From the NCBI RefSeq assembly GCF_001277995.1, contig NZ_CP009220.1, forward strand, positions 186,001 to 250,000: a stretch of DNA of 64,000 nucleotides, written 5' to 3'. Origin of the DNA: Corynebacterium deserti GIMN1.010. GTDB taxonomy: Bacteria; Actinomycetota; Actinomycetes; Mycobacteriales; Mycobacteriaceae. Below are positions 1 through 8,344 of this stretch, piece by piece (positions within the stretch are counted from its first letter, which is position 1; each line of letters begins with the position of its first letter). Made by a program: the position numbers and the translations under genes. The notes under the pieces were generated by a model, which was not told the origin of the DNA, did no database searches, and saw only the letters and a program-made list of their open reading frames with translations.

Positions 1-41
1 ATCCTCTAATACAAACCCTCCAAATCTCGAAAGGTATGTAC

Positions 42-1493
42 ATGCGTTCTCAGATCCTCATTGACAATGTCGCCCGCGACGCCAGCGATTCCCAGACGTT
101 CGATCACAAGGACCCTGTGTCCGGCGAGACCGTCACCACGATGGCAGCGGCTACCGTTGAAGACGCGATCGAAGCCGTGGAATCTGCACAGCGTGCGTTC
201 GCTACCTGGTCCCAGACTGGACCTAGCCAGCGTCGCGATATTTTGCTCAAAGCCGCTGATATTTTGGAAGCTCGCGCAGAGGAGTTCACCAAGACGATGT
301 CAGCTGAGGTATCCGCAGCAGACGGTTGGTCCCACTTCAACGTTTTCCTGACCACCCAGTGCCTTCGCCAGGCAGCAAGCCTGACTAGCAGGATCATGGG
401 TGACACCATCCCCACCGACCGCCCTGGTGTCTTTTCTATGACTGTTCGCCAAGCAGCAGGTGTTGTCCTCAGCATGGCACCGTGGAACGCTCCAGGTGTC
501 TTGGGTATGCGTTCGCTTGCATACCCTCTGGCCTGCGGAAACGCCGTGGTTTTCCGCGCTTCAGAGGCAAGCCCGCGCACCCACCAAATGTTGGTTGAAA
601 TCCTCCACGAAGCCGGCGTTACCCCAGGTGCCGTCAACTTCCTCACCAATAACCCAGCTGACGCCGATGAGGTGGTGGAAGCACTCATCGCCCACCCAGC
701 TGTGCGTCGCGTCAATTTCACCGGTTCCACTCACGTCGGCCGCATCATCGCGGAAAAGTGTGGACGTTACCTAAAGAAGCCACTGCTTGAACTCGGTGGC
801 AAGGCTCCGTTCGTCGTGCTCGATGACGCTGACATTGATGGTGCTGTCGATGCCGCCGTTTTCGGTTCCTTCATGTTCCAGGGCCAGATTTGCATGAGCA
901 CTGAGCGTTTCGTCGTCGACGACAAGGTCGCGGATGAATTCGTCGCCAAGTTCGGTGAACGCGCCGCTGCCCTCAACCATGGCGTTCCCAAAAACGATCC
1001 TTCGGTCATCGTCGGCCCCATGTTTAAGCCTGCATCAGGTGAGCGTATTAATGCGCTTATCGACGACGCCCTCGCCAAGGGTGCCACCGTAGTCACCGGC
1101 GGCAAGGCAGACGGCGCGCAGCTTGCGCCGACCATCCTGGACAATGTCACCTCCGATATGGACATTTATGATCAGGAAACCTTCGGCCCGATCACCATCG
1201 TGGTGCGCGTTTCTGGTGTGGAGGAAGCGATCAACACCGCCAACGACACCGAGTATGGTCTTGCTGCTGCTGTTCATGGTCGTGACATCAAACGTGCTAT
1301 GGATGCAGCTCTTCGTATTGAGGCCGGCCACGTTCACGTCAACGGCGCTACCGTGCAAAACGATGCCAACGCACCATTCGGTGGTATGAAGGCCAGCGGT
1401 TACGGCAAGTTTGATGGTGAGGCTGTGATCGATGAGTTCACCGAGCTGAAGTGGGTCACCATTGAAAGCTCTGACCAGCAGTACCCCATCTAG
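42..1493 (+). CDS. NAD(P)-dependent aldehyde dehydrogenase, aromatic-aldehyde (vanillin/salicylaldehyde DH-like) type
   Basis: This is a full-length ALDH-superfamily enzyme of 483 residues that oxidises an aldehyde to its acid in the cytosol. The general-base glutamate sits in LELGGK (about E250) and the catalytic cysteine in GQICMSTER (about C284). The GQICMS context is typical of benzaldehyde, vanillin and salicylaldehyde dehydrogenases, so an aromatic aldehyde is my preferred substrate class, but sequence alone does not fix it. I chose the ATG at 42 rather than the one at 36 because GAAAGG at 29-34 is then correctly spaced. No recognisable aromatic pathway gene lies beside it downstream; what lies upstream is outside the window. 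Confidence 0.85.
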   Translation: MRSQILIDNVARDASDSQTFDHKDPVSGETVTTMAAATVEDAIEAVESAQRAFATWSQTGPSQRRDILLKAADILEARAEEFTKTMSAEVSAADGWSHFNVFLTTQCLRQAASLTSRIMGDTIPTDRPGVFSMTVRQAAGVVLSMAPWNAPGVLGMRSLAYPLACGNAVVFRASEASPRTHQMLVEILHEAGVTPGAVNFLTNNPADADEVVEALIAHPAVRRVNFTGSTHVGRIIAEKCGRYLKKPLLELGGKAPFVVLDDADIDGAVDAAVFGSFMFQGQICMSTERFVVDDKVADEFVAKFGERAAALNHGVPKNDPSVIVGPMFKPASGERINALIDDALAKGATVVTGGKADGAQLAPTILDNVTSDMDIYDQETFGPITIVVRVSGVEEAINTANDTEYGLAAAVHGRDIKRAMDAALRIEAGHVHVNGATVQNDANAPFGGMKASGYGKFDGEAVIDEFTELKWVTIESSDQQYPI

Positions 1494-1511
1494 GCACCCA
1501 CTTACTTTCGC

Positions 1512-1540
1512 CTCAAACGCTAGGACAATTTTTGTATTAT
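1512..1540 (+). promoter_or_regulatory. Candidate promoter with IolR-like half operator
   Basis: TATTAT at 1535-1540 is a good -10 box for the gene at 1643; the -35 region (1512-1517) is weak. Between them CTAGGACA resembles the TGTTAGGACA operator seen twice before iolR/iolC. The extended 10-mer (1518-1527) matches the reverse complement of the IolR motif at 8 of 10 positions. The arrangement, operator between -35 and -10, is the same as at the iolC promoter. The resemblance is seen; regulation by IolR is inferred. Confidence 0.35.
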
Positions 1541-1642
1541 GACCCCACTTGGGGGACTGCCAAAATCATGCGCGCCCACAAGTACGTAGGCTGGCGGTGA
1601 ACTGAATACAGAAGTTGAATGCGTTTGAGGAGAAGGTTCATT

Positions 1643-2266
1643 ATGAGTGGTACCGCCATCATGTATGACACGACCGTTGTTCCATCCAAACATGACATTG
1701 CTCAAGCCTGGACGGGTTTCGTCGACATCCAGGGAAGTTACCGCCTCGTAGATACTGTCGACGGCGAGGTAGGCATCGAGGTACTGATCTCTAAGGATCG
1801 AGATGGCCGACTGATCCAGATTCCTTTTAGCTACCGATCCGAAGAAATTAACCCTGAGCAGACGCTTTCCACGTTGGAACACGGCGTGTTAGGTACGCGA
1901 TGGGTCATCAACGCTTTGGGTGATCCTGTGGCAGTGCGTGAGTTTATCCGCACGATTGTGACAGGTGATGACGGCGCTACCCGCGACGATGGGGTAGCAG
2001 GCTTCTTAAGTATCCATGGCACAGGCACCTTGGAGTCCGTGGACCTAGACAATGTGACATTGACGGAAGTGACCCGTCAGCGCACGGTCGGATCAGTCAT
2101 GATCAACGGCGAGCGCAAGCAATTCATCCTGAGGCTCCCACATCTACTGCGAAGCTTCCGCAAAACAGCAACGGGCCACGTCGCAACACAACTACGCCTC
2201 GTTTCACCGCACCCAGAAAACGAAGACCAAGAATTGCTGGTTGCAGAGTTTAACTGGTTGGAATAG
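1643..2266 (+). CDS. Stand-alone protein resembling the maltokinase N-terminal cap domain
   Basis: A 207-residue cytosolic protein. Its N-terminal half (YDTTVVPSKHDI, DGEVGIEVLI, then IPFSYRSEE and LEHGVLGTRWV followed by DPVAVREF) has the pattern I know from actinobacterial proteins annotated as 'maltokinase N-terminal cap-like' (often mislabelled 1,4-alpha-glucan branching). The kinase domain of maltokinase is absent, so it is not expected to phosphorylate maltose; the role is unknown. The ATG at 1643 is preferred over 1619 because AGGAGAAGG precedes it. The gene is single, with its own promoter-like region and a strong terminator after it shared with the convergent peptidase gene. Confidence 0.6.
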   Translation: MSGTAIMYDTTVVPSKHDIAQAWTGFVDIQGSYRLVDTVDGEVGIEVLISKDRDGRLIQIPFSYRSEEINPEQTLSTLEHGVLGTRWVINALGDPVAVREFIRTIVTGDDGATRDDGVAGFLSIHGTGTLESVDLDNVTLTEVTRQRTVGSVMINGERKQFILRLPHLLRSFRKTATGHVATQLRLVSPHPENEDQELLVAEFNWLE

Positions 2267-2286
2267 CAAGTACAGCAATAACGAAT

Positions 2287-2342
2287 AAGGCCCTTATTCC
2301 CCGACTTTTCACGAAAGAAAATAGGGGAAAATAAGGGCCTTA
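2287..2342. terminator. Bidirectional intrinsic terminator
   Basis: AAGGCCCTTATTCCCC (2287-2302) pairs with 2325-2342 with a two-base bulge; the loop is A-rich. It lies between two convergent genes (stops at 2266 and 2359) and can serve both. Confidence 0.8.
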
Positions 2343-2358
2343 AAGCTCTGCGGGAAAA

Positions 2359-4287
2359 CTACCAGATGCTCAAACGCTCTTCTGGCGTGATGTACACCGG
2401 AGCATCTTCTGGCACATCGAAAGCTTCGTAGAATTCAGCTACGTTACCGGCAATGACATTGCAGCGGAATTCCGCAGGGGAGTGCGGGTCGATCGCCAAG
2501 TACTGCACGGCCATCTGCGGGCGAATCGCGGTGCGCCACACGCGAGCCCAGGACAGGAAGAGTCGCTGCAAACCGTTGAATTCTTGCTCGGCAAGAGCTT
2601 CTTCAGCACCGTCGGCTTCGAACTTCTTCACGGGAGAGGTCTCGAAGGTCTGTCCACGATCTGCCAAGTACTTTTCGTAGGCCACCACGGCGATGCCCAG
2701 TCCACCGAGGTCACCGATGTTTTCACCGAGGGTGAATTCGCCGTTCACACCGTCGGTCTCAATGCCATTGGCCTTCAACACGGCGGGAACGAGTCCGTTG
2801 AACTGTGTCACCAAACGGGAGGTGAGCTGCTCGAACGCTGCGCGGTCCTCATCGGTCCACCAGGAGTTGAGGTTGCCGTCGCCGTCGTATTGGCTGCCTT
2901 GATCATCAAAGCCGTGGCCAATTTCGTGGCCAATAACTGCACCGATGGCGCCGAAGTTTTCGGCGGCCTCGGCCTCGGGGTCAAAGAATGGTGCACGCAA
3001 AATTGCGGCGGGGAAGGTGATGTCATTGACAACGGGGTTGTAGAACGCGTTGACGGTTTGTGGGGTGGTGACCCATTCCTCACGATCTGCGGGCTTGCCG
3101 ATCTTGTTTAGTTCATAGTCGTGTAGGAATGCGGAGCCCTTGCGCACGTTGTCTACCAAGTCTGATCCAAACTCGAGGCCTTCGTAGGAGCGCCACTTGT
3201 CTGGGTAACCGATCTTTGCGTTGAATTTGCTGAGCTTTTCCAATGCGCGTTCGCGGGTGGCAGGCGTCATCCATTCCAGGTTGGAGATGCGATCACGGTA
3301 GGCGGCAACGAGGTAGTCGACAAGCTCAAGCATGTGCTCCTTTGAACTTGCAGGGAAATGCTTTTCCACGAACCGTTGCCCGATTTCCTCACCCACCATG
3401 CGTTCCGCAAGGCCGACAGCACGCTTCCATCGATCTTTTTGTTCGGTAGCGCCAGACAGTTTGGTGCCGTAGAAATCGAAGTTTGCTTGGCTTATTTCTT
3501 CGCTCAACAGGCCTGCGCGGGTTCGGAGGATATGCCACGTTGCCCATAGCTGCCAATCTGGCAGTCGGTCGTCGACAAGCAAACCGTTAAGGTGCTCAAG
3601 GTATGACGGCATCATCGCTACCAGGCGACGCTGAGGGAGGCGCGCGGCACTGAGCAGGCCACGGATTTTCGCGGGCAGCTCGGCGAATTCGGTGGGGTTG
3701 TAGGTGGCTACGGCGTCGCGGGTTTTCACGACATCCCAGTGGCCTGCAGCAATATCGGTTTCCAGGGCGACGATGCGTGCCGCAGCTGTGTGGGCATCCA
3801 GGCCGAATAGGCGGGTGGAGTCTAGGAATCCGAGCATGCGCTCGACGTGTTCGCGGTAGGCGGCGAGGGTTTCGGCGTGTGAGTCTTCGCGGTAATACGC
3901 CTCATCAGGCAGGCCGAGGCCAGACTGAATCAGGTAGGCAACGGCGTCGTTGGAGGAGGAATCTTTTTCCACCCAGAATCCAATTGGTGCACCGACGCCC
4001 TCGCGGTCCAGTTCGCCGAGAACGGTGGCGAACTCAGTGACATTAGCAACAGCTAGCCTGTCCAAATCAGCATCAAGCGGGGTGATACCAGCGGCGTTGA
4101 TGGTGTCGATGTCCATATAAGAGGCGTAGAGGGTACCTGCGTGACCGGAGTCGTTTTTCACGATCTCGTGGACGTCTTCTTCTGCATCATCGCGCAGCTT
4201 GTGGAAGGTTCCATCCACTGCTCGATCATCGGGGATTATGTGGGTGTCAAGCCACGGTCCATTGACAAAACGATAAAGATCCTTCAT
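2359..4287 (-). CDS. M13 (neprilysin/PepO) family zinc metallopeptidase
   Basis: A 642-residue endopeptidase of the neprilysin/PepO family. The zinc motif HEIGH is at about 454-458 and the third ligand is in ENIGD (E522, with D526 supporting), so the active site is intact. The protein begins directly with the family's N-terminal domain (KDLYRFVNGPWLDTH); I see no signal peptide or membrane anchor, so it is probably cytosolic, unlike mammalian neprilysin. The length is normal for bacterial PepO. It is transcribed alone, convergent to the upstream gene and divergent from the membrane protein gene at 4385. The substrate is unknown; oligopeptide turnover is the family role. Confidence 0.9.
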   Translation of the reverse strand: MKDLYRFVNGPWLDTHIIPDDRAVDGTFHKLRDDAEEDVHEIVKNDSGHAGTLYASYMDIDTINAAGITPLDADLDRLAVANVTEFATVLGELDREGVGAPIGFWVEKDSSSNDAVAYLIQSGLGLPDEAYYREDSHAETLAAYREHVERMLGFLDSTRLFGLDAHTAAARIVALETDIAAGHWDVVKTRDAVATYNPTEFAELPAKIRGLLSAARLPQRRLVAMMPSYLEHLNGLLVDDRLPDWQLWATWHILRTRAGLLSEEISQANFDFYGTKLSGATEQKDRWKRAVGLAERMVGEEIGQRFVEKHFPASSKEHMLELVDYLVAAYRDRISNLEWMTPATRERALEKLSKFNAKIGYPDKWRSYEGLEFGSDLVDNVRKGSAFLHDYELNKIGKPADREEWVTTPQTVNAFYNPVVNDITFPAAILRAPFFDPEAEAAENFGAIGAVIGHEIGHGFDDQGSQYDGDGNLNSWWTDEDRAAFEQLTSRLVTQFNGLVPAVLKANGIETDGVNGEFTLGENIGDLGGLGIAVVAYEKYLADRGQTFETSPVKKFEADGAEEALAEQEFNGLQRLFLSWARVWRTAIRPQMAVQYLAIDPHSPAEFRCNVIAGNVAEFYEAFDVPEDAPVYITPEERLSIW

Positions 4288-4384
4288 GTGGCCTACTTTA
4301 GGGGAAAGACTGCACTTAGGTTGCTACCCACTTATCAACCTCACAAGTCGGGTTGGTGTCGTGTGTAGAAGGTAGCCTTACTGT

Positions 4385-5203
4385 GTGAGTTCTTTTGAAG
4401 GTAGATACCAGCTGAAACCACAGGGCAGCGCACGGTTGTGGTGGTCAATCATGGCCGTGGCGTTAATTTTGTTGATCTTGCCCACCTTGTTCAACTTGGT
4501 GACGCCCGATAAGAACAACAGTTACAAGCAGTTAGAAATCTCGCAGATGGGCATCGATTGGAAACTGCCTATTGTTACTGAATCAAATGCGCCTGTGATG
4601 TGTGAGGAAACCTCGGATGACATCACCATGGTGTACTGGGACTGCAACGGTGACACCACGGTGTCGACCATGGTGGTGGAAAACATGGAGGACCCTTCGA
4701 ACACCCTTCGACGCATGGTGAAAGCAACGTTGGTCACCGAAGTCGATGAGTCCCTTGAGGCTGTATCCAGCGATGATGGTCGCGCGTACGCACTGTATGT
4801 GCCAGCAGAGCAGTACGACGCCTACTGGTCATTGCCCATCGTTGCCCTCGCATTGAAGGGTCAAGGCGACTATGAAAACCTCACCTTGCTTGCGGTCATC
4901 AATGGCGAGTCACTGGAGTATTACAGCACCCACATTTGGTCGAGCATGGCTAAAAATCGTGGAGAATCATGGCAGCAAGAGTTTCCTCTGCAGTTGGAAG
5001 ATGACCCATGGCAATCTGATTCGCTGGACGATCCGTTCCAAGATTTCCCATGGGAAGAGCTGCCATGGGACCAAACACCGGAACAAGCCCCTGACCAGGC
5101 TCCAGGTCAAGAATTGCCCGATCTTGACAGCCTCTTCGAGCAATACCCCGAATTGTTTGATCCCAGCTCATTGCCACCAGTGGTAGAAGGAGAATCGCTG
5201 TGA
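4385..5203 (+). CDS. Membrane-anchored hypothetical protein with acidic, Pro/Gln-rich tail
   Basis: A 272-residue protein, GTG start, with one hydrophobic segment at about residues 20-40 after a basic N-terminus (SARLWW then a long aliphatic run), so most of it should face outside the membrane. Residues 40-200 look like a folded domain with two cysteines near 78 and 89. The last 70 residues are low-complexity, rich in Asp, Pro, Gln and Trp (repeated PWEE, PWDQ, QAPDQAPGQ). The stop overlaps the start of the PrsW-like gene by four bases, so the two are translationally coupled and may act together, for example as a protease and its partner or substrate. I recognise no family. Confidence 0.7.
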   Translation: MSSFEGRYQLKPQGSARLWWSIMAVALILLILPTLFNLVTPDKNNSYKQLEISQMGIDWKLPIVTESNAPVMCEETSDDITMVYWDCNGDTTVSTMVVENMEDPSNTLRRMVKATLVTEVDESLEAVSSDDGRAYALYVPAEQYDAYWSLPIVALALKGQGDYENLTLLAVINGESLEYYSTHIWSSMAKNRGESWQQEFPLQLEDDPWQSDSLDDPFQDFPWEELPWDQTPEQAPDQAPGQELPDLDSLFEQYPELFDPSSLPPVVEGESL

Positions 5204-6162
5204 ACCGCCTCTTTTCCATCACCGTATGGACAATCATCGTTGTCTCCATCCCGGTGACCTTAATGACGATGGCCATCTTCGCTTTCCTTGACGCAAGCGT
5301 CATTGGACTGAGCCTGCTTTTCGCGGCGCTCTACCTAGGGATAGTGTGGTGGGCTCTGAGCAAAACCCCACTGTGGCCCAGGTTCGCCAAAAAATCCACC
5401 ACATTCTCCTGGGCTATAGCTTCCCTATTGTGGGGCGGTTTCGCCTGCATGGGCATGGTGATGCTCTTTGCCCTCCCCATGATGGATCTCATGGAAAAGC
5501 TCGAATGGGACTTAGTCGCAATGAGCTGGGCTGGCGCCTATCCTGAAGAAGTCGCGAAAGCCTTCGGCGTTGTCCTCATCTTGATGGCTTATCGACAACT
5601 GAACCGCCCATGGCACGGTTTCGCCACCGGCGCACTTGTCGGATTGGGCTTTGAAGTCATCGAAAACCTTGTCTACGGTGCGACCGGTGCGCTTCTTGAC
5701 GCCAACGCAGATATCGACGGCGTCCTTATGATGTGGGGTTACCGCAGCATCGCCGGTCCTCTCATCCACACGCTGCTTACCGCATTTGCAGGTTACGGCA
5801 TCGGTCTGGCCCTCTTTTACGCGAACGAATCGAAAAAGTGGCGCATCTTCACCGCCGCTAAGTGGATTTTTCTCGCATTCGCGCTGCACTTCGCCTGGAA
5901 CATCCAATGGGAAAACCCTTGGTATTCCATCGTCACCATGGTGATTGTCTGCATCATCATGTACGGCCAAGCAATCAACATCGTCCACGCGTCCTGGAGC
6001 GTAGCCCGCGACGACGTCTCCTACGCCTACGCGCCGGGCATCATCACCAGCACCAAAGAATTAGCGCTTATCGACGCCCCCATGCACCCACAAACCCCCG
6101 CCACAGGGGAGCTTGAGGCACGCCCCGGGGCGGGGGAGAACGGGGAAAGTAAAGAACCTTAG
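5200..6162 (+). CDS. PrsW-type intramembrane metalloprotease family protein
   Basis: A 320-residue polytopic membrane protein with about eight hydrophobic segments. It carries the PrsW signatures: PEEVAK (two glutamates and a lysine) near residue 115, GFEVIENLVYG near 148, a histidine in PLIHT near 190, and LHFAWN near 228. In Bacillus, PrsW cleaves the anti-sigma factor RsiW; many actinobacterial members have unknown targets. It is coupled to the membrane-anchored protein upstream by a 4-base overlap (GTGA), and AGAAGGAG gives a good ribosome site. The cytoplasmic tail after residue 270 is hydrophilic. The partner gene is an obvious first candidate for a substrate, which is inference. Confidence 0.8.
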   Translation: MNRLFSITVWTIIVVSIPVTLMTMAIFAFLDASVIGLSLLFAALYLGIVWWALSKTPLWPRFAKKSTTFSWAIASLLWGGFACMGMVMLFALPMMDLMEKLEWDLVAMSWAGAYPEEVAKAFGVVLILMAYRQLNRPWHGFATGALVGLGFEVIENLVYGATGALLDANADIDGVLMMWGYRSIAGPLIHTLLTAFAGYGIGLALFYANESKKWRIFTAAKWIFLAFALHFAWNIQWENPWYSIVTMVIVCIIMYGQAINIVHASWSVARDDVSYAYAPGIITSTKELALIDAPMHPQTPATGELEARPGAGENGESKEP

Positions 6163-6182
6163 TGAGCGGGTTAGCGCGATGA

Positions 6183-6944
6183 CTATCTGGCTACAAGGGT
6201 GGTTTCGAAGTTGTACATATCAGGACGGTAGCAGTGGCTGCCCACCTCAATAACCTGGCCAGAATTGTCTAAGGCGACGCGCTCTACGGTGAGCAGGGGG
6301 CCGCCATCGTCGACGTCGAGAAGCTTGCTTTCATCGCCCACGGCACGACGGGCGCCAATCTTTTGGTTGGCGATTTTCAGAACGACACCGCGCTGGCGGA
6401 GGGCGTCGTAAAGCCCGCCTTTTTCTAGCTCTTCAAGGGTGACGTCATTAAATGATGGTGGCAGGTAGTTTTCCAGGATGGCCACGGGAATATCGCCAGT
6501 GGAGCGTAAGCGGCGGATGAGGAGGATTTCATCGCCAGCAGAGACGCCGAGTTTTTCGGCGATGGCGGAGTTGGCGGCTAAAAGGCGATGTTCCAGAACC
6601 CGGGTTTTGGGGTCGAGTTTGGCGTTTTTGAGGTCGTTGAAGAAACTGGTTAATTCCACAGGTCGGGTGACATGGCTTTGCACAACCTGGGTGCCCACGC
6701 CACGGCGACGCACAAGTAGGCCTTTGTCTACGACTTCTTGAATTGCACGGCGAACGGTGGGGCGAGAAACGCTGAGACGCTTGGCTACTGCGATTTCATT
6801 CTCTAAACGCGCGCCGGGCTGGAGGACACCACTTCGAATGCCATCTTCTAATCGTTGTGCGACTTGAAAATAGAGGGGGATGGGGCCGTTTCTATCGAGG
6901 TCTTCAAATAATTCGGCTGGCCATACGGGTGCGTCGGTTGCCAT
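6183..6944 (-). CDS. iolR: IolR, GntR-family repressor of myo-inositol catabolism
   Basis: A 253-residue transcription regulator: N-terminal winged helix (about residues 18-85, including LQPGARLENEIAVAKRLSVSR and the recognition helix TVRRAIQEVV) followed by a UTRA ligand-binding domain ending PDMYNFE, i.e. the HutC subfamily. Position divergent to iolC and the overall sequence fit C. glutamicum IolR, which is known to repress the iol genes and iolT1 and to be relieved by inositol. Its own promoter (reading leftwards) has TACAAT as -10, and an exact IolR motif sits just upstream of it, so autoregulation is likely. GGAG precedes the ATG. The convergent PrsW-like gene ends 20 bases away. Confidence 0.93.
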   Translation of the reverse strand: MATDAPVWPAELFEDLDRNGPIPLYFQVAQRLEDGIRSGVLQPGARLENEIAVAKRLSVSRPTVRRAIQEVVDKGLLVRRRGVGTQVVQSHVTRPVELTSFFNDLKNAKLDPKTRVLEHRLLAANSAIAEKLGVSAGDEILLIRRLRSTGDIPVAILENYLPPSFNDVTLEELEKGGLYDALRQRGVVLKIANQKIGARRAVGDESKLLDVDDGGPLLTVERVALDNSGQVIEVGSHCYRPDMYNFETTLVAR

Positions 6945-6986
6945 GGATTCTCCTAGTTATTCCTGTTCAAAAAGTTATTGTAAATG

Positions 6987-6996
6987 TGTTAGGACA
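6987..6996 (-). promoter_or_regulatory. IolR operator before iolR
   Basis: The minus strand reads TGTCCTAACA, an exact match to the published C. glutamicum IolR motif KGWCHTRACA. It lies just upstream of a candidate iolR -10 box (TACAAT, 6977-6982 on the minus strand), so repressor binding would hinder transcription of iolR itself. Confidence 0.75.
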
Positions 6997-7197
6997 TTTG
7001 AACAATATGACCCCACTGCCGAGTTTTCGGACACGCACTCGTGCATACCGTCGTGCAGCTGGGGTTATGTGGAAATTATGGAACAGACACTAACACTTGT
7101 TGTGACAAATGTGTAGCAAAATTCTTAAAATGCCTGCACAAATAGGGTGACATACGGGGTGGATATGTTCGTAGATTTGGCCTAGTGGGGGAAGGGG

Positions 7198-7210
7198 GCG
7201 TCGAAAAGCG
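7198..7210 (+). repeat. Intergenic copy of the over-represented 13-mer GCGTCGANAAGCG
   Basis: This exact copy lies between iolR and iolC. Eleven further exact copies begin at 12940, 23599, 48784, 51451, 52599 and 61384 (plus orientation) and at 6065, 16507, 36759, 49630 and 55671 (minus orientation). One-mismatch copies begin at 1054, 10398, 23475, 26789, 41735 and 60634. All four bases occur at the N. The function is unknown; see the findings. Confidence 0.8.
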
Positions 7211-7294
7211 CTTTTAATTCGCGCCTGTTTAGGGTGTTACCCTGCACTTTTACGTTAAGCGGTGAATCGGTTAAGAAAAGTTTTTCCAATCCTA

Positions 7295-7322
7295 TTGCTT
7301 TGTTAGGACAATGTGTTATTGT
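7295..7322 (+). promoter_or_regulatory. iolC promoter with embedded IolR operator
   Basis: TTGCTT (7295-7300) and TATTGT (7317-7322) form a -35/-10 pair with a 16-base spacer. The spacer begins with TGTTAGGACA (7301-7310), the exact reverse complement of an IolR site, so repressor and polymerase would compete. Transcription should start near 7329, giving a leader of about 58 bases before the chosen iolC start. The rest of the 6945-7386 gap shows the 13-mer copy at 7198 and nothing else I can interpret. Confidence 0.7.
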
Positions 7323-7386
7323 CATGACATGCGATCGTGAGGGTCGCCACATTCCAACGAAAATGAGTGAAGGGTTGCATCGCCAC

Positions 7387-8343
7387 ATGACTAACTTGAC
7401 GAGCACTCACGAAGTTCTTGCCATCGGCCGCCTCGGCGTCGATATCTATCCCCTGCAAAGCGGAGTCGGCCTGGCCGATGTCCACAGCTTTGGTAAGTAC
7501 CTGGGCGGAAGCGCTGCCAACGTCTCGGTTGCAGCGGCTCGCCACGGACGAAACTCCGCCCTGCTGGCTCGCGTCGGCAACGATCCTTTCGGCGAATACC
7601 TACTGGCTGAGCTGGATCGCCTGGGCGTGGACAATCAGTACATCGCCACTGATCCCATCTACAAAACCCCGATTACGTTCTGCGAGATTTTCCCGCCAGA
7701 TGATTTCCCGCTGTACTTCTACCGCGAGCCTAAGGCACCGGACCTAAATATTGAGGCCTCCGATGTCAGTCTCGACGATGTGCGTGAAGCCGATATTTTA
7801 TGGTTTACCCTTACCGGTTTGAGCGAGGAACCTAGCCGCGGCGCCCACAAGGAAATCCTGACCACCCGCGCGAACCGTCGCCACACCATATTCGATCTTG
7901 ATTACCGCCCCATGTTCTGGGAGGACCCAGCTGAGGCCACTAAGCAGGCTGAATGGGCACTCGAGCGCTCCACCGTTGCAGTGGGCAATAAGGAAGAGTG
8001 CGAGGTGGCTGTGGGTGAAACCGAGCCGGAGCGCGCAGGCCGGGCGCTGTTAGAACGAGGTGTGGAACTGGCCATCGTCAAGCAAGGCCCCAAGGGTGTT
8101 TTGGCGATGACCAAGGATGAAACCGTTGAAGTGCCGCCTTTTATGGTCGACGTAGTCAACGGCCTCGGCGCGGGCGACGCCTTCGGTGGCGCGCTGTGCC
8201 ACGGTCTTTTGTCCGAATGGCCACTGGAGAAAGTCCTCCGCTTCGCAAACACCGCCGGCGCGATTGTTGCCTCCCGCCTCGAATGCTCCACCGCAATGCC
8301 CACCACCGATGAGGTGGAAGCCTCCCTCAACCAGAAAGTCTGA
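7387..8343 (+). CDS. iolC: 5-dehydro-2-deoxygluconokinase (IolC)
   Basis: A PfkB/ribokinase-family sugar kinase of 318 residues from the chosen start. It phosphorylates 5-dehydro-2-deoxygluconate (DKG) in inositol breakdown. The first family motif GKYLGGSAANVSVAAARHG is near residue 35 and the C-terminal ATP/anion-hole motif NGLGAGDAFGGA near 260, with the catalytic Asp in GAGD. The frame is open further upstream (to 7234, and ATGs at 7324 and 7363), but conserved sequence begins at MTNLTSTHEVLAIGRLG and the promoter lies at 7295-7322, which excludes the longest version. First gene of the iol operon; one base separates it from the next gene. Confidence 0.92.
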   Translation: MTNLTSTHEVLAIGRLGVDIYPLQSGVGLADVHSFGKYLGGSAANVSVAAARHGRNSALLARVGNDPFGEYLLAELDRLGVDNQYIATDPIYKTPITFCEIFPPDDFPLYFYREPKAPDLNIEASDVSLDDVREADILWFTLTGLSEEPSRGAHKEILTTRANRRHTIFDLDYRPMFWEDPAEATKQAEWALERSTVAVGNKEECEVAVGETEPERAGRALLERGVELAIVKQGPKGVLAMTKDETVEVPPFMVDVVNGLGAGDAFGGALCHGLLSEWPLEKVLRFANTAGAIVASRLECSTAMPTTDEVEASLNQKV

Positions 8344-8344
8344 T

